DNA of 64,000 nucleotides from NCBI RefSeq assembly GCF_027409185.1, contig NC_084463.1, positions 53,314,907 through 53,378,906 of the forward strand. Direction: 5' to 3'. Below are positions 36,461-52,999 of the stretch, one piece after another. Under the pieces are notes generated by a model that ran no database searches, was not told the DNA's origin, and was given only the letters and a program-made list of their open reading frames with translations. Position numbers and translations under genes: made by a program. This DNA is from Cynocephalus volans. Taxonomy: Eukaryota; Chordata; Mammalia; Dermoptera; Cynocephalidae. Position 1 is the stretch's first letter. Each line of letters opens with the position of its first letter.

Positions 36461-38240
36461 ATGGTGCTATACTGTCTACCCACTGTTACCAGGCATTTGG
36501 TGGCAGATGGAAACGACCTCCCTGCTCAATAGGACCCCATAATCCCTGCCTCCAACCGCACCTCTCAGGTTCTATGATAGATACTTTTTTATCTAACTTG
36601 CTCATACTCATCTTTTGGGCCTGAGTCTCCCCACACCAAGGGCTCTGAGGGCAGACAGGCAGTCACCAGAATCTAGAAGACTCCTTAGGTGAAAGGCTGT
36701 GGGGCCATCTCTAGTTCTGGAGGCCTATACACAAGCAGAGCCATGCACAAGACAATACGCAAGTGGAGCCAGGATTTACCTGTCAGTGGCAAGGTATAAA
36801 ATAGCACTCCATGATTGCAAATTGAACCACAAGAGATTTCTCAGCTACAGGGCATGTAGTACACACTCATACCTGTGATTTGGCCCCATTTAGAAATATG
36901 AGGAATAGCAACAAAGGATAAATATTCCTTTCAGACACTGCTCTTCACTGAGAATTTTTTTTAAAAAACCCACTGTTTACAGCTGTTTAAATGAGTTCAG
37001 ACAAGTTGTTTACAATTTTGTGCACTCCCATCCAAATGTTTCTATTCAACCCACTGATTGGCTCTGTGTTAGCTTCAAACATTAGGGAAAAATTACCTTT
37101 ACTTAGTTTTGTAATACTGCTCATACAAATTTATCTAAAATAGGAGAGTAGGAAAAACTCTATGCAGTACAGTAATTTAGACAATATATTTAACAAAATA
37201 TACAGAAGTTAATGGCAGTTAATGCCAAAAATCCTGAAGTAAGTCAAACCAAACTATTTATTATACTAAGTGTACATATTACCTACCCACAGTTATGCTG
37301 GGTTTCACTAAGATAAATTTTTAACAAAGAACAGTTTTATGCATAAACGTTGCATGTGAGGAGGCTTTTTTGCACACTGTAGGCTGTTGAGCAACATGTC
37401 TTTTTTGCAACTCAATGGAATAACACCCCTTCCGTTATGACAACCAAAAATGTCTTGAGACAAAGCCAAATGTCCCCTGGCAGGCAGTGTCACCAGTCAT
37501 ATTTAAACATTGGTAACATTCAAAATGTTAAGAATATTTCTAGTACTCCATTTATCATTTCTATTTGAAAATTTAATTTATTAGTTTTCTCTGCATTTCA
37601 AATCCTCACGTAAAAAGTGTTGAAAGTCTTCTTGAAAGATTTGACACATTAAAGAGATTTACAAAGATATTTAACTTTACTTTCACTGTTCAATGAGAAG
37701 TCCTGATGAGATATCTCACATTTATTATAGTTTCTCCCATAATCTGATTTTCCCATAAACTGCTTTGGGTATAAATGGTGACAATATAAAATTCTATTCC
37801 CATATACAAGTACTGGTAACTTCTCTCAGAAAGTTTATAAAATCCTTTAGCTGGAGTGGGCTGGTTGTGTTGTAATGCAAACAGAGCACACAAACAATGG
37901 CTCAACAAGGAAATAATTTCTTATATAATGTGTTAGTGGAGGTTTGGGTATAGTGGTGAGAATATCTCTGGTTTCTTTAATTCCTTCTAATTTAAATTAG
38001 GGTGTATTTCTCCCACCTGTGGCCCCCAACTCCACCCAACAGTCATCTTCATAAAATCCCAGAGAACATGAGAAATCAGAAACAACTGCAAGGAAAAATT
38101 TTTAATTTTGATGCTTGAAGTGGAAGTAATGTTCATCACATATCTATGTTCCCCTGAACAGAGTTAGATTTTATGGTTATCCACCCAATCATGGAATGCT
38201 CCAATATCAGGCTGTGCATATAAGAGAAAAGTGATTTAAA
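36461..38240. other. Unassigned sequence downstream of the zinc-finger gene
   Basis: 36,480-36,960 is GC-richer and may be an unclassified LTR; the rest is AT-rich. No supported coding frame. Confidence 0.4.
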
Positions 38241-38254
38241 AAAAACATAGTCTA

Positions 38255-43586
<5,332 letters not shown>

Positions 43587-43679
43587 CTGGAAGGCTCTGG
43601 TTTGGGTGTTCTTCTATCATCCATGGCTCTGTTCCTTTCTCCAACTTGAGGATCACCTCAGGTTTACTAATGCAGTGCC
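43587..43679 (-). CDS. KRAB-B exon of the zinc-finger gene
   Basis: A 93-bp exon after 'CATTAACAG' and before 'GTTGGTGA', phase 1 at both ends. It encodes HCISKPEVILKLEKG then TEPWMIEEHPNQSLP. The B box strengthens KRAB-A recruitment of TRIM28. The reading frame joins KRAB-A (…LVSL, Gly split across the junction) and the zinc-finger exon (Asp split across the junction) without error. No stop or damaged residue is evident. It is the intact homologue of the pseudoexon at 21,538-21,630. Confidence 0.93.
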
Positions 43680-44050
<371 letters not shown>

Positions 44051-44991
44051 CTATAATGACACATTGATTTCAACTCAGGCCATTAGTCCTGGGTCACAAA
44101 AGAGGAATCTTACAGTTCACACTTCTGTGAGTGTGAGTGTCTTATGTGTTAAATAAAGTGCTGCTTCTTTGTAAACCATATGGTGGAGGGAAAAAAAAGC
44201 AGGAATATCATGTCACTGTAATGATATATTGATAAGTGAAATATGATTGCAAAGCTTACCTTATAGCTAAAAACAATCCTTGTTACTAGTGATAAAACTA
44301 TGAATGAAATGCTGCTTCTCCAATGAGTTTATAATTATGTGTGAAGACAAGTATAAATACATACCCGAACCAGGGTGTTAGATAAACAACTTTAGACACA
44401 AGTTCAACAGAGAATGAGTTAAGAAAGAGGAAATATAATTCTATGTTGTATTCTGTTTGTACTTCACTTATATGCCAAAGATTTTAAGCTCTTCTGTGTG
44501 AACCACGTGTTCTCCTCAGTATGAAGCAAAAACAAAACTGCAGTCACAAGAGCAAAGGAAAAAACCCCATGTTAATGGAACTACACATGGCACCATGTTT
44601 ACATGAATGTTCATGGGTAGTGATAACAGATACACACACTTAAAGAAACACATTATGGAACAATTCTACATTTAAATATTTGTCTATTTCAAACAGTAAG
44701 AAATTATATGCAATTGCTGTTTTCAATTACTTATAAACTGAAAACATATAAAAAGGCACTCTAAAATTTCCTTCCCAAATGACAAAGGATCACTTCTGTC
44801 TGCATGAGAGTGAACACAGCCACTTTCTAAAACACAGGGTGTAAATAAGGTGGTTTTGTAAATGTGAATCTCTCACATACTACATTTACAATTTAATATT
44901 CATTCAGTAGAAGAAGAATGGAAAAAGCTTTAGAGAGAGTCAGAGCAGAAGAAAACAGGATGATGGAAGACCATTAGAACATAGAGCAAGG
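44051..44991 (-). other. Intron upstream of the KRAB-A exon
   Basis: AT-rich sequence between the KRAB-A acceptor and the L1 insertion. No ATG exon with a matching donor phase could be recognised. The intron presumably continues through the L1. Confidence 0.6.
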
Positions 44992-45195
44992 AGTTTCAAG
45001 ATGGCGGTGGCTGCGGCAGTTGGCGCAGAGTAGCTGAGATGGAAAAGGCAGCCACTGGGCCTCAGGCAGCCGGGAAACTTGTCGACCTTCCTCTTGCCAT
45101 CTCTTAAGGGAGGACCGCTGCTGGTGGCCGGTTGTGGGGGGTGACCGCCACTATGCCCCCGGCAGGAGAGGCTACCTCATTTACAGGCAACAGCT

Positions 45196-45477
45196 TTGAA
45201 GTGTGGAGCAGGAAAAGAACTGTTCCTTAGCTGCAAAAGCGAGTCTCGAAACAGGGAACACGGCGCCAGGGCTGCTGTGGATGCAGCCAGGATCCTGGAG
45301 GCCGGGGCCGCGCTGAAGGCGGCCAGCTGCCCTATTCAGGATTCGAGGCTTCAGGCCGGCATTAAAGAAGATTCCTGGGAGCACCAGAGCCACACAGCGA
45401 CTGAACAGCCCGAGGCAGCAGCGGACGAGAACAGAGAAGGCGACAAACCAGAGACAGAGAGTGAACACCCGACCTAG
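45196..45477 (+). other. First sense open frame in L1 5' UTR
   Basis: Ninety-three codons, homologous to 585-905 (minus) of the other L1 5' UTR. It contains the ELFLSCKSESRNREHGARAA block and ends shortly after KPETESEHPT. No domain recognised. It lies about 1.1 kb upstream of ORF1. Confidence 0.28.
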
Positions 45478-45486
45478 AAAAACCCT

Positions 45487-45960
45487 GTGAGTGACTCCTG
45501 GCCCAGCTCTGTTCGGGGGGATTACGCCCACCCGGCTCCCGCTTGCATCACCAGGCCACTCACCACCCTGGGGCTGCCTCCATTTTCCCAGGTGCTAGCA
45601 GCTCTGCCCGGCTCAGCCGTCACTGAGCCTTCCCACTTGCTTGGCCAGGCGCAGGGCTTTCTGGAGCCTGCGGGCCAGCCTCCCCACTCACTCCCTCTGC
45701 GGTTCTCTGGTGGGGCTGAAGGCGGGGGGCATCCCCGGCCAGTGTTGGGAGGGCAAGGAAGTACGGGTGGGCCGACTGTCACTCCACAACACCCTGGACT
45801 CCAGCCCCCAGTAAACTTCCTGTTACTGGGAGGCAGATACCATCTCTGCAGCCACCAGGTCGGAAAAAAGCCTAACCAATTTCTGGTTGGGAACAGTGTG
45901 GTAGGAGAGTTCCCAGGTCCACTTGAACCTGCCGGAGAGCAGGCTGCAGGTGGGCGCTAG
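45487..45960 (+). other. Second sense open frame in L1 5' UTR
   Basis: One hundred fifty-seven codons, aligned without indels with 89-616 (minus) of the other L1 copy over about 160 codons. Conserved stretches include RPVLGGQGSTGGPTVTP and LLLGGRYHLC, and GNSVVGEFPGPLEPAGEQ near the end. It starts nine bases after the first frame ends. The peptide is Pro/Gly-rich with no known domain. Coding is possible but unproven. Confidence 0.32.
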
Positions 45961-46166
45961 ATTCGGTCTATGCCAGGGGGATACAAAGGTGAACAAGACC
46001 CGAGAAAGATCTACACAGTGCTACAAAGGCACCCAGAGAGACCGGTCGTCTGTGCCCAGCAGAAACCTGGTAGACTTCCTGGGCAAGGTGGTGCCGAGCA
46101 GGGTCTTGAAGGCCTAGCTGATAGAAGAGGGGTACAGAAGAAACGCCCCAACCCAGCACAGTGCAC

Positions 46167-46366
46167 ACAGAGTGGGGACACGTGCGACATGGGAGGCAGA
46201 GACTCGACAGAAACCACACACCCGGTGGGGTCGCCACTGCACGATCTAACAGCCTGGGCCAGAGCACACGGAACAGGGAGAAGTCCTGCACAGGAAGTGA
46301 AAGCTCAACAGAGATCACACACCCTGTGGTACGTGATCGACCAGCCCAGCAGAGTCCAAGCTGACC
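46167..46366 (+). repeat. Tandem ~101-bp units in L1 5' UTR
   Basis: 'ACCACACACCCGGTGG' near 46,212 and 'ATCACACACCCTGTGG' near 46,313 mark two units in register, each with a GGGAGG/GGAAGTGAAAGCTC-type block before. The same doublet, with about a 136-base offset, is seen in the minus-strand L1 at 62,161 and 62,297. Confidence 0.65.
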
Positions 46367-46533
46367 AGAAAGGTGGCTCCCCGGAGAAGCCCAAGACCCA
46401 AGGCAACCACACACACATGGCACTAGAGGCCAACTGAGCAGTCACGGAGGGAGCCATACGAAATTGGCAACCACAGCAACATCCTAGTTAGTCATTAGTC
46501 TCAAACCGGTGGACTGTGAAACCCCCTACCACA

Positions 46534-47513
46534 ATGAATAGACACCAAAAAAAGATACCAGAAATACAAAAAATCAAGAAAGTACACCACCAAAAGTTAA
46601 TAAATCTCAAACTCTAGATACTATAGAACAAGAAGCCCTTGAAATAACTGACAAGGAATTTCCAGTGATAATTCTAAGGAAACTGAATGAGATACAAGAA
46701 AACTCAGCTAGACATCATGATGAAATGAGGAAAAGTATACAGGACCTGAAAGAGGAAATGTACAAGGAAATCAATGTCCTGAAAAAAAATGTAGCAGAAC
46801 TTGCTGAACTGAAGAAGTTATTCAGTGAAATAAAAAACACAATGGAGAATTTAACCAGCAGGCTTGTCGAAGTTGAAGAGAGAACCTCTGAACTTGAACA
46901 TGGGCTGTTTGAAATAACACAAGCAGACAAAAAGAAAGAAAAAAGAATCAAGGACATTGAAGAAAATCTGAGAGAGATATCAGACAACCTTAAGCAATCA
47001 AATATCCAAGTCATGGGTATTCCAGAAGGGGAGGAAAATGGAGATTCCATTGAAAACATATTCAACAAAATAGTGGAAGAAAACTTCCCAGGTATAGGAA
47101 AAATCACAGATCTTCAGATCCAGGAAGCTCAACGATCTCCAAATGTATTCAACCCAAAAAGACCTTCTCCAAGACATGTCATAGTCAAATTGGCAAAACT
47201 CAGAGACAAAAAGAGAATCTTAAAAGCTGCAAGAGAGAGGCGTCAAATCACCTATAAGGGAGCCCCAATCAGGCTAACATCAGACTTCTCATCACAAACC
47301 CTAAAAGCTAGAAAGGAATGGGATGATATTTTCAAAATACTAAAAGACAAAGATTGCCAGCCAAGAATACTCTACCCTGCAAGGCTATCCTTCCGAAATG
47401 AGGGGCAAATAGTATATTTCTCAGACAAACAAAAACTGTGGGAATTCACTACCACACGACCACCCTTACAAGAAATCCTCAAGGGAGTACTGGGTTTGGT
47501 TCCTGAAAAATAA
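46534..47513 (+). pseudogene. L1 ORF1, nearly complete with one early frameshift
   Basis: ORF1p is the RNA-binding trimeric chaperone of L1. The likely start ATG is at 46,534, but that frame stops after about 27 codons. A one-base shift near 46,590-46,600 gives access to the long frame, open from within the N-terminal part (first ATG 46,665) to the stop at 47,513. Visible are a coiled coil (residues ~1-90 of the 282-codon frame), an RRM region beginning NIQVMGIPEGEENGDSIEN, and the C-terminal domain with RPSPRHVIVKLAKLRDKKR and YPARLSFRNEGQIVYFSDK. Without the N-terminal frame the product would be shortened. Confidence 0.9.
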
Positions 47514-47700
47514 CTACCACTGCCATAAAAACCCTAGAAAAATCTAAACCCGCTAGTATAATAAAAATGGCATCCATGAAGAGAAAACAAGCTAACAAAA
47601 ACACTATCTACAACCTAAGGAACCAAGAAACAAAGAAACCAAACAGAAAATGAGAAAGGAAGGAACAAAAGACACCTAAGACAACCAAACAACCAATAAA

Positions 47701-50700
47701 ATGCTAGGAATAAATCAACACCTTTCAATAACAACTCTTAATGTAAGAGGCTTAAATTCCGCAATTAAAAGACAGACTGGCTGACTGGATCAAAAAGCAG
47801 GACCCAACTATATGCTGCCTAAACGAGACCCACCTCACCTTAAAGATTCACACAAACTAAGATTTACCATGCAAACAGAAAAGAAAAACGAGCTGGAGTA
47901 GGTATTCTTATATCTGACAAAATAGACTTTGAACTAAAAACCATAAAAAGAGACAATGAGGGACACTGCTTAATGATAAAAGGACTGATCCATCAAGAAG
48001 ACCTAACAATCATAAATATGTATGCACCCAATGTTGGAGCAGCCAGATTTATAAAACAAACTCTATTAGACCTAAAGAAGGAAATAGACACTAATACCAT
48101 AATAGCAGGGGACCTGAACACCCCACTGTCAATATTAGACAGATCATCTAGGCAAAGAATCAGTAGAGAAACACAAGATCTAAACAAGACTCTAGACCAA
48201 TTGGAATTGGCAGATATCTACAGAACATTCCACCCAACAACCTCAGAATATTCATTCTTCTCAGCAGCACATGGATCATTCTCCAGGATAGATCACATAT
48301 TTGGTCAGAATCAAGTCTCAATAAATTCAAAAAAATTGGAATTATCCCATGTATCTTCTCAGACCACAATGGATTAAAACTAGAAATTAATAAAAAATGA
48401 AACTCTGGAAACTATACAAACACATGGAAATTAAACAGCATTCTACTTAATGACATATGGGTCCAAGAAGAAATCAAGCAGGAAATCAAAAAATTTATTG
48501 AAACTAATGAAAACAATGATACATCATACCAAAACCTATGGGATACTACAAAAGCAGTATTGAGGGGAAAATTTATTGCATTAAACGCTTACTTCAGAAG
48601 AATAGAAAGATGGCAAGTGAACAACCTAACACTTCACCTTAAAGAACTAGAAAAACAAGAACAATCCAAACCTAAAGTTAGCAGACGGAAAGAAATCATT
48701 AAGATCAGAGCAGAACTGAATGAAATTGAAAACCAAAAAAAAAATTCAAAAAATCAACGAATCAAAAAGTTGGTTTTTTGAAAAGATAAATAAAATTGAC
48801 AAACCATTAGCATGGCTAACAAAAAAAAGAAGAGAGGAGACTCAAATAACAAAAATTAGAAATGAAAAAGGCGATATTACAACTGATTCATCTGAAATAC
48901 AAGGAATCATTCGAGACTACTATAAACAACTATACTCCAACAAATTTGAAAATCTGGAGGAAATGGATAAATTTCTGGACACACACAAGCTCCCAAAACT
49001 GAACCATGAAGACGTAGAAAATTTGAACATACCAATAACAATAAAGGAGATTGAAGCTGTTATCAGAAGGCTCCCAACAAAGAAAAGCCCAGGACCAGAT
49101 GGATTCACAGCAGAATTTTACCAAACATTCAAAGAGGAATTGACACCGATTCTTTACAAACTATTCCCAAAGATTGAAACGGATGCAAATCTCCCAAACT
49201 CATTCTATGAAGCAAACATCATCCTGATAACAAAACCAGGTAAAGATATAACCAAAAAAGAAAACTACAGGCCAATATCCTTGATGAATATAGATGCAAA
49301 AATCCTCACTAAAATACTAGCAAACAGAATACAGCAACACATACGTAAAATTATTCATCACGATCAAGTGGGATTCATCCCAGGGATGCAAGGTTGGTTC
49401 AACATACGCAAATCAATAAATTTGATACACCATATTAATAAACCGAAACACAAGGACCATATGATCATATCTATGGATGCTGAAAAAGCATCTGATAAAG
49501 TTCAGTACTCATTCATGACAAAGACCCTCTATAAGTTAGGTATAGAGGGAAAGTATCTCAACATAATTAAAGCCATATATGCCAAACCCACTGCCAATAT
49601 CATCCTGAATGGGGAAAAGCTGAAAGCTTTTCCTTTAAGAACAGGAACTAGACAAGGATGCCCACTTTCACCACTCCTATTCAACATAGTGTTGGAAGTA
49701 CTAGCCAGAGCAATCAGAGAAGAGAAGGAAATAAAGGGCATCCAGATTGGAAAAGAGGAAGTCAAACTGTCCCTGTTTGCAGATGACATGATCCTATATA
49801 TCGAACAGCCTAAAACCCCTACAAAAAAACTCTTGGAATTGATAAATGATTTCAGCACAGTAGCAGGATACAAAATCAACACACAAAAATCAGTAGCATT
49901 TCTTTTCTCCAATAGTGAACATGCAGAACGAGAAATCAAGAAAGCCGGCCCATTTACAATAGCCACCAAAAAAATAAAATACTTAGGAATTGAGTTAACC
50001 AAGGATGTGAAAAATCTCTATAATGAGAACTACAAACCACTGCTGAGAGAAATTAGGATACAAGAAGATGGAAAGATATCCCATGCTCTTGGATTGGAAG
50101 AATCAACATAGTGAAAATGTCCATACTACCCAAAGTGATATACAAATTCAATACAATCCCCATCAAAATTCCAAAGACATTTTTCTCAGAAATGGAAAAA
50201 ACTATTCAGACATTTATATGGAACAATAAAAGACTACGCATAGCCAAAGCAATCCTGAGCAAAAAAAATAAAGCTGGAGGCATAACACTACCTGCCTTTA
50301 AGCTATACTACAACGCTATAATAACCAAAACAGTATGGTACTGGCATAAAAACAGACACACTGACCAATGGAATAAAATAGAGAATCCAGAAATCAACCC
50401 ACACACTTTCTGCCATCTGATCTTTGACAAAGGCAGGAGGCCTATTCACTGGGGAAAGGACTGCCTCTTCAGCAAATGGTGCTGGGATAACTGGATATCC
50501 ATATGCAGGAGAATGAAACTAGATCCATACCTCTCACCGTATACTAAAATCAACTCAAAATGGATTAAGGATTTAAATATACACCCTGAAACAATAAAAC
50601 TTCTTAAAGAAAACATAGGAGAAACACTTCAGGAAATGGACTGTGCACAGACTTCATGAATACGACCCCAAAAGCACGGGCAACCAAAGGAAAAAATAAA

Positions 50701-51502
50701 CAAATGGGATTATATCAAACTAAAAAGCCTCTGCAGAGCAAAAGAAACAATTAACAGAGTTAAAAGACAACCAACAGAGTGGGAGAAAATATTTGCAAAA
50801 TATACATCTGACAAAGGATTAATATCCAGAATATATAAGGAACTCAAGCAACTTTACAAGAAGAAAACAAGCAACCCAATTAAAAAATCAGCAAAAGAGC
50901 TAAGTAGGCATTTCTCTAAGGAAGATATACAAATGGCCAACAGACATATGAAAAACTGCTCAACATCACTCAGCATCCGGGAAATGCAAATCAAAACTAC
51001 ATTGAGATACCATCTAACCCCAGTTAGGATGGCTAAAATCCAAAAGACTATGAACGATAAATGCTGGCGAGGCTGCGGAGAAAAAGGAACTCTCATACAT
51101 TGTTGGTGGGACTGTAAAATGGTGCAGCCTCTATGGAAAATGGTATGGAGGTTCCTCAAACAATTGCAGATAGATCTACCATACGACCCAGCTATCCCAC
51201 TGTTGGGAATATACCCAGAGGAATGGAAATCATCAAGTCGTATGTATACCTGTTTCCCAATGTTCATCGCAGCACTCTTTACAATAGCCAAGAGTTGGAA
51301 CCAGCCCAAATGTTCATCATCAGAGGAGTGGATATGGAAAATGTGGTACATCTACACAATGGAATACTACTCAGCTATAAAAATGAATGAAATACTGCCA
51401 TTTGCAACAACATGGATGGACCTTGAGAGAATTATATTAAGTGAAACAAGTCAGGCACAGAAAGAGAAATACCACATGTTCTCACTTATTGGTGGGAGCT
51501 AA
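47701..51502 (+). pseudogene. L1 ORF2, endonuclease/reverse transcriptase with several lesions
   Basis: ORF2p nicks target DNA and reverse-transcribes L1 RNA. The frame opens at 47,701 (LSITTLNVRGLNS) but a 2-base deletion gives a stop by 47,786. A short deletion follows near 47,855. Endonuclease 47,973-48,377 has NMYAPN and AGDLNTPLS, but a shift near 48,330 puts the SDH motif out of frame. RT lies in 48,720-50,111 (463 codons): [32 protein letters not shown], and the active-site block [10 protein letters not shown]. Frameshifts occur near 48,740 (A run), 50,060 and 50,650. The C-terminal frame 50,933-51,502 has the Cys cluster [14 protein letters not shown] and ends at SLIGGS. Not functional as it stands. 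Confidence 0.92.
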
Positions 51503-51523
51503 AAATTAATATATAAATTCACA

Positions 51524-51524
<1 letters not shown>

Positions 51525-51583
<59 letters not shown>
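51525..51583 (+). repeat. (CA)n microsatellite in L1 3' UTR
   Basis: An almost pure AC repeat of about 29 units directly after the ORF2 end, followed by a run of ten or more G. The corresponding place in the minus-strand L1 (near 57,590-57,640) has no long CA run, so it expanded in this copy or its source. Confidence 0.97.
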
Positions 51584-51586
<3 letters not shown>

Positions 51587-51654
51587 CGGGGGGGGGGAAG
51601 AAGATATAACAACCACAACTACTTGAAGTTGATACGACAAGCAAACAGAAAGGA

Positions 51655-51705
51655 CATTGTTGGGGGTTGGGGGGAGGGTGGAGGGAGAAGGGAGGGAGGT
51701 TTTGG
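51655..51705 (+). other. G-rich tract of the L1 3' UTR
   Basis: G runs such as 'TTGGGGGTTGGGGGGAGGGT' followed by GGAGGGAGAAGGGAGGGAGG. It could form a G-quadruplex. The equivalent tract is present in the other L1 copies here. Confidence 0.7.
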
Positions 51706-51779
51706 TGATGGGGAGCAATAATCAGCCACAATGTATATCGACAAAATAAAACTTAAAAAAAAAAAAAAACATAGAGCAA

Positions 51780-51885
51780 GGCTGGTTAGCTAGTTCGCTT
51801 GGGAGAGAGTGCTTCTGGTAACACTAAGGTTGCAGATTCAGAACCGCATACTTACCAACCCATAGGGGGAAAAAAAAGAACAGCA
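51780..51885 (+). mobile_element. Old tRNA-Ile-derived SINE remnant
   Basis: 'GGCTGGTTAGCTAGTTCGCT' (A-box part), 'GGTAACACTAAGGTTGCAGA' then 'TTCAGAACCGC' (B-box part) and an A-rich end follow the plan of a tRNA-Ile with diverged bases. It abuts the right TSD of the L1, so the L1 landed at its 5' edge. Too mutated to be a working tRNA gene. Confidence 0.7.
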
Positions 51886-52184
51886 AGATGCATAGAAAAG
51901 TGGAAAGTAATACAGAAATAAGAAGCACGAAGACACCATAGTACCAAATTCCTGTGCAGAAAATTAAATAGTTTTACTCTTAGTCTCTCTCCATAATTAA
52001 AACTAGTTAGGTACTGGCACTGTAAAGTGTAGTTTGAAGAATGACAGAAAAACCTAATGGGCAGAAATAAAACAGATTTGAAAACATTATACTTGAAATA
52101 TCTGTGGGAATGTACAAATGGCAATTGGATATGTGATTCCAGAGTTCAAGAGAGAGATCTAAGCTGAAGATAAACATGTGGAAA
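51886..52184. other. Unassigned sequence
   Basis: AT-rich with no recognisable feature. Confidence 0.5.
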
Positions 52185-52559
52185 TGTATTAGTCAATTTC
52201 TGTTGCTTATACCAAATACCTGGAACTGGGTGATTTGTTAGAAAATGAATTTTACTGCTTACACATTCAAAAGCTGGGGAGTGAAAAGTCCAGGGAACAC
52301 AGCTGGGGAAGGCCTTGATGGAGACCCAGGGGTCTCACACAGCTGAAAATGGCAGGCCAGAGAGAGGTCAACTTCTCTTGTGTTCCTCTTTTAAAGACCT
52401 CAGATCTGCCACCATTATTAACCCATTCATGATGGCATGGTCCTACAATCTAATCACATCATCAAGGTCCCATTTTTCAAATACCATAATAGGATTTTCC
52501 ACCATCTTAACACTGTCATAGTGGGGGACAAGTTTTCAGGGGACAGTCAGTCCAAGGCA
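52185..52559 (-). mobile_element. MaLR-type LTR (THE1/MST/MLT1-like)
   Basis: Plus-strand sequence starts 'TGTATTAGTCAATTTCTGTT' and continues 'ATACCTGGAACTGGGTGATT', the reverse complement of a MaLR LTR end. It ends near TCCAAGGCA after a 'GGGGGACAAGTTTTCAGGGG' block. Confidence 0.8.
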
Positions 52560-52895
52560 GGGAAACATCAAAATTTCAATGTTACCTGAAGTCATAAGAA
52601 TGACTGAACAAACCTAAGAGATTTCAAGTAAAAACAAAACAAAAAAAAAGAACAAGGATAGTGTCTTCAGAAGCACTTTTCTTTAAACATAAGATAGAGG
52701 AAAAGAAGTAGAATGTGAAGAACAGAAAGAAATTTTCTAAATTTATTGCAGTTAAAGGAAAGTTCAGTATTAAGAAGTCTAACAATATAACTCATATACA
52801 AATATATATGGTCTGTTTTCAAATCCAATATATTCATAGTTCAATGAGTAAAAATCCCTTGAATAATTATATAGATGTTAGAAAGATTCATGAGG
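52560..52895. other. Unassigned A-rich sequence
   Basis: A-rich with short frames only; possibly degraded L1, not shown. Confidence 0.4.
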
Positions 52896-52899
52896 GGGT

Positions 52900-52990
52900 G
52901 GTCAAATGGCCAGAATACGGATCAAATTGTGGTCCTTGACATTATTGGCACCACACCTTCACCAATTTGGTAGACTGAACACAGCTGATA
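52900..52990 (-). mobile_element. Old tRNA-Ile-derived SINE remnant
   Basis: On the minus strand, 'GAAGGTGTGGTGCCAATAAT' then 'GTCAAGGACCACAATTTGAT' and 'CCGTATTCTGGCCA' follow tRNA-Ile from the D arm through anticodon and T arm to the acceptor. Heavily diverged. Confidence 0.6.
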
Positions 52991-52999
52991 TAAAAAACT

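Larger units (their letters stand above)
44992..51768 (+). mobile_element. Full-length L1 with 13-bp TSD
   Basis: The direct repeat ACATAGAGCAAGG at 44,979-44,991 and 51,769-51,781 brackets a 6.8-kb element: CpG-rich 5' UTR (44,992-46,533), ORF1 (46,534-47,513), ORF2 (about 47,701-51,502), a 3' UTR with (CA)n and a G-rich tract, and an A-tail (51,755-51,769). The perfect TSD, intact A-tail and few lesions indicate a fairly young insertion. Frameshifts and a small deletion in ORF2 make this copy unable to move by itself. It lies antisense to the zinc-finger gene, in its presumed first intron. Confidence 0.96.

Noticed and set aside
51506..51731. Two 70-codon minus-strand frames with alternating Cys-Val
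   Set aside because: Translation of the (CA)n repeat in the L1 3' UTR.
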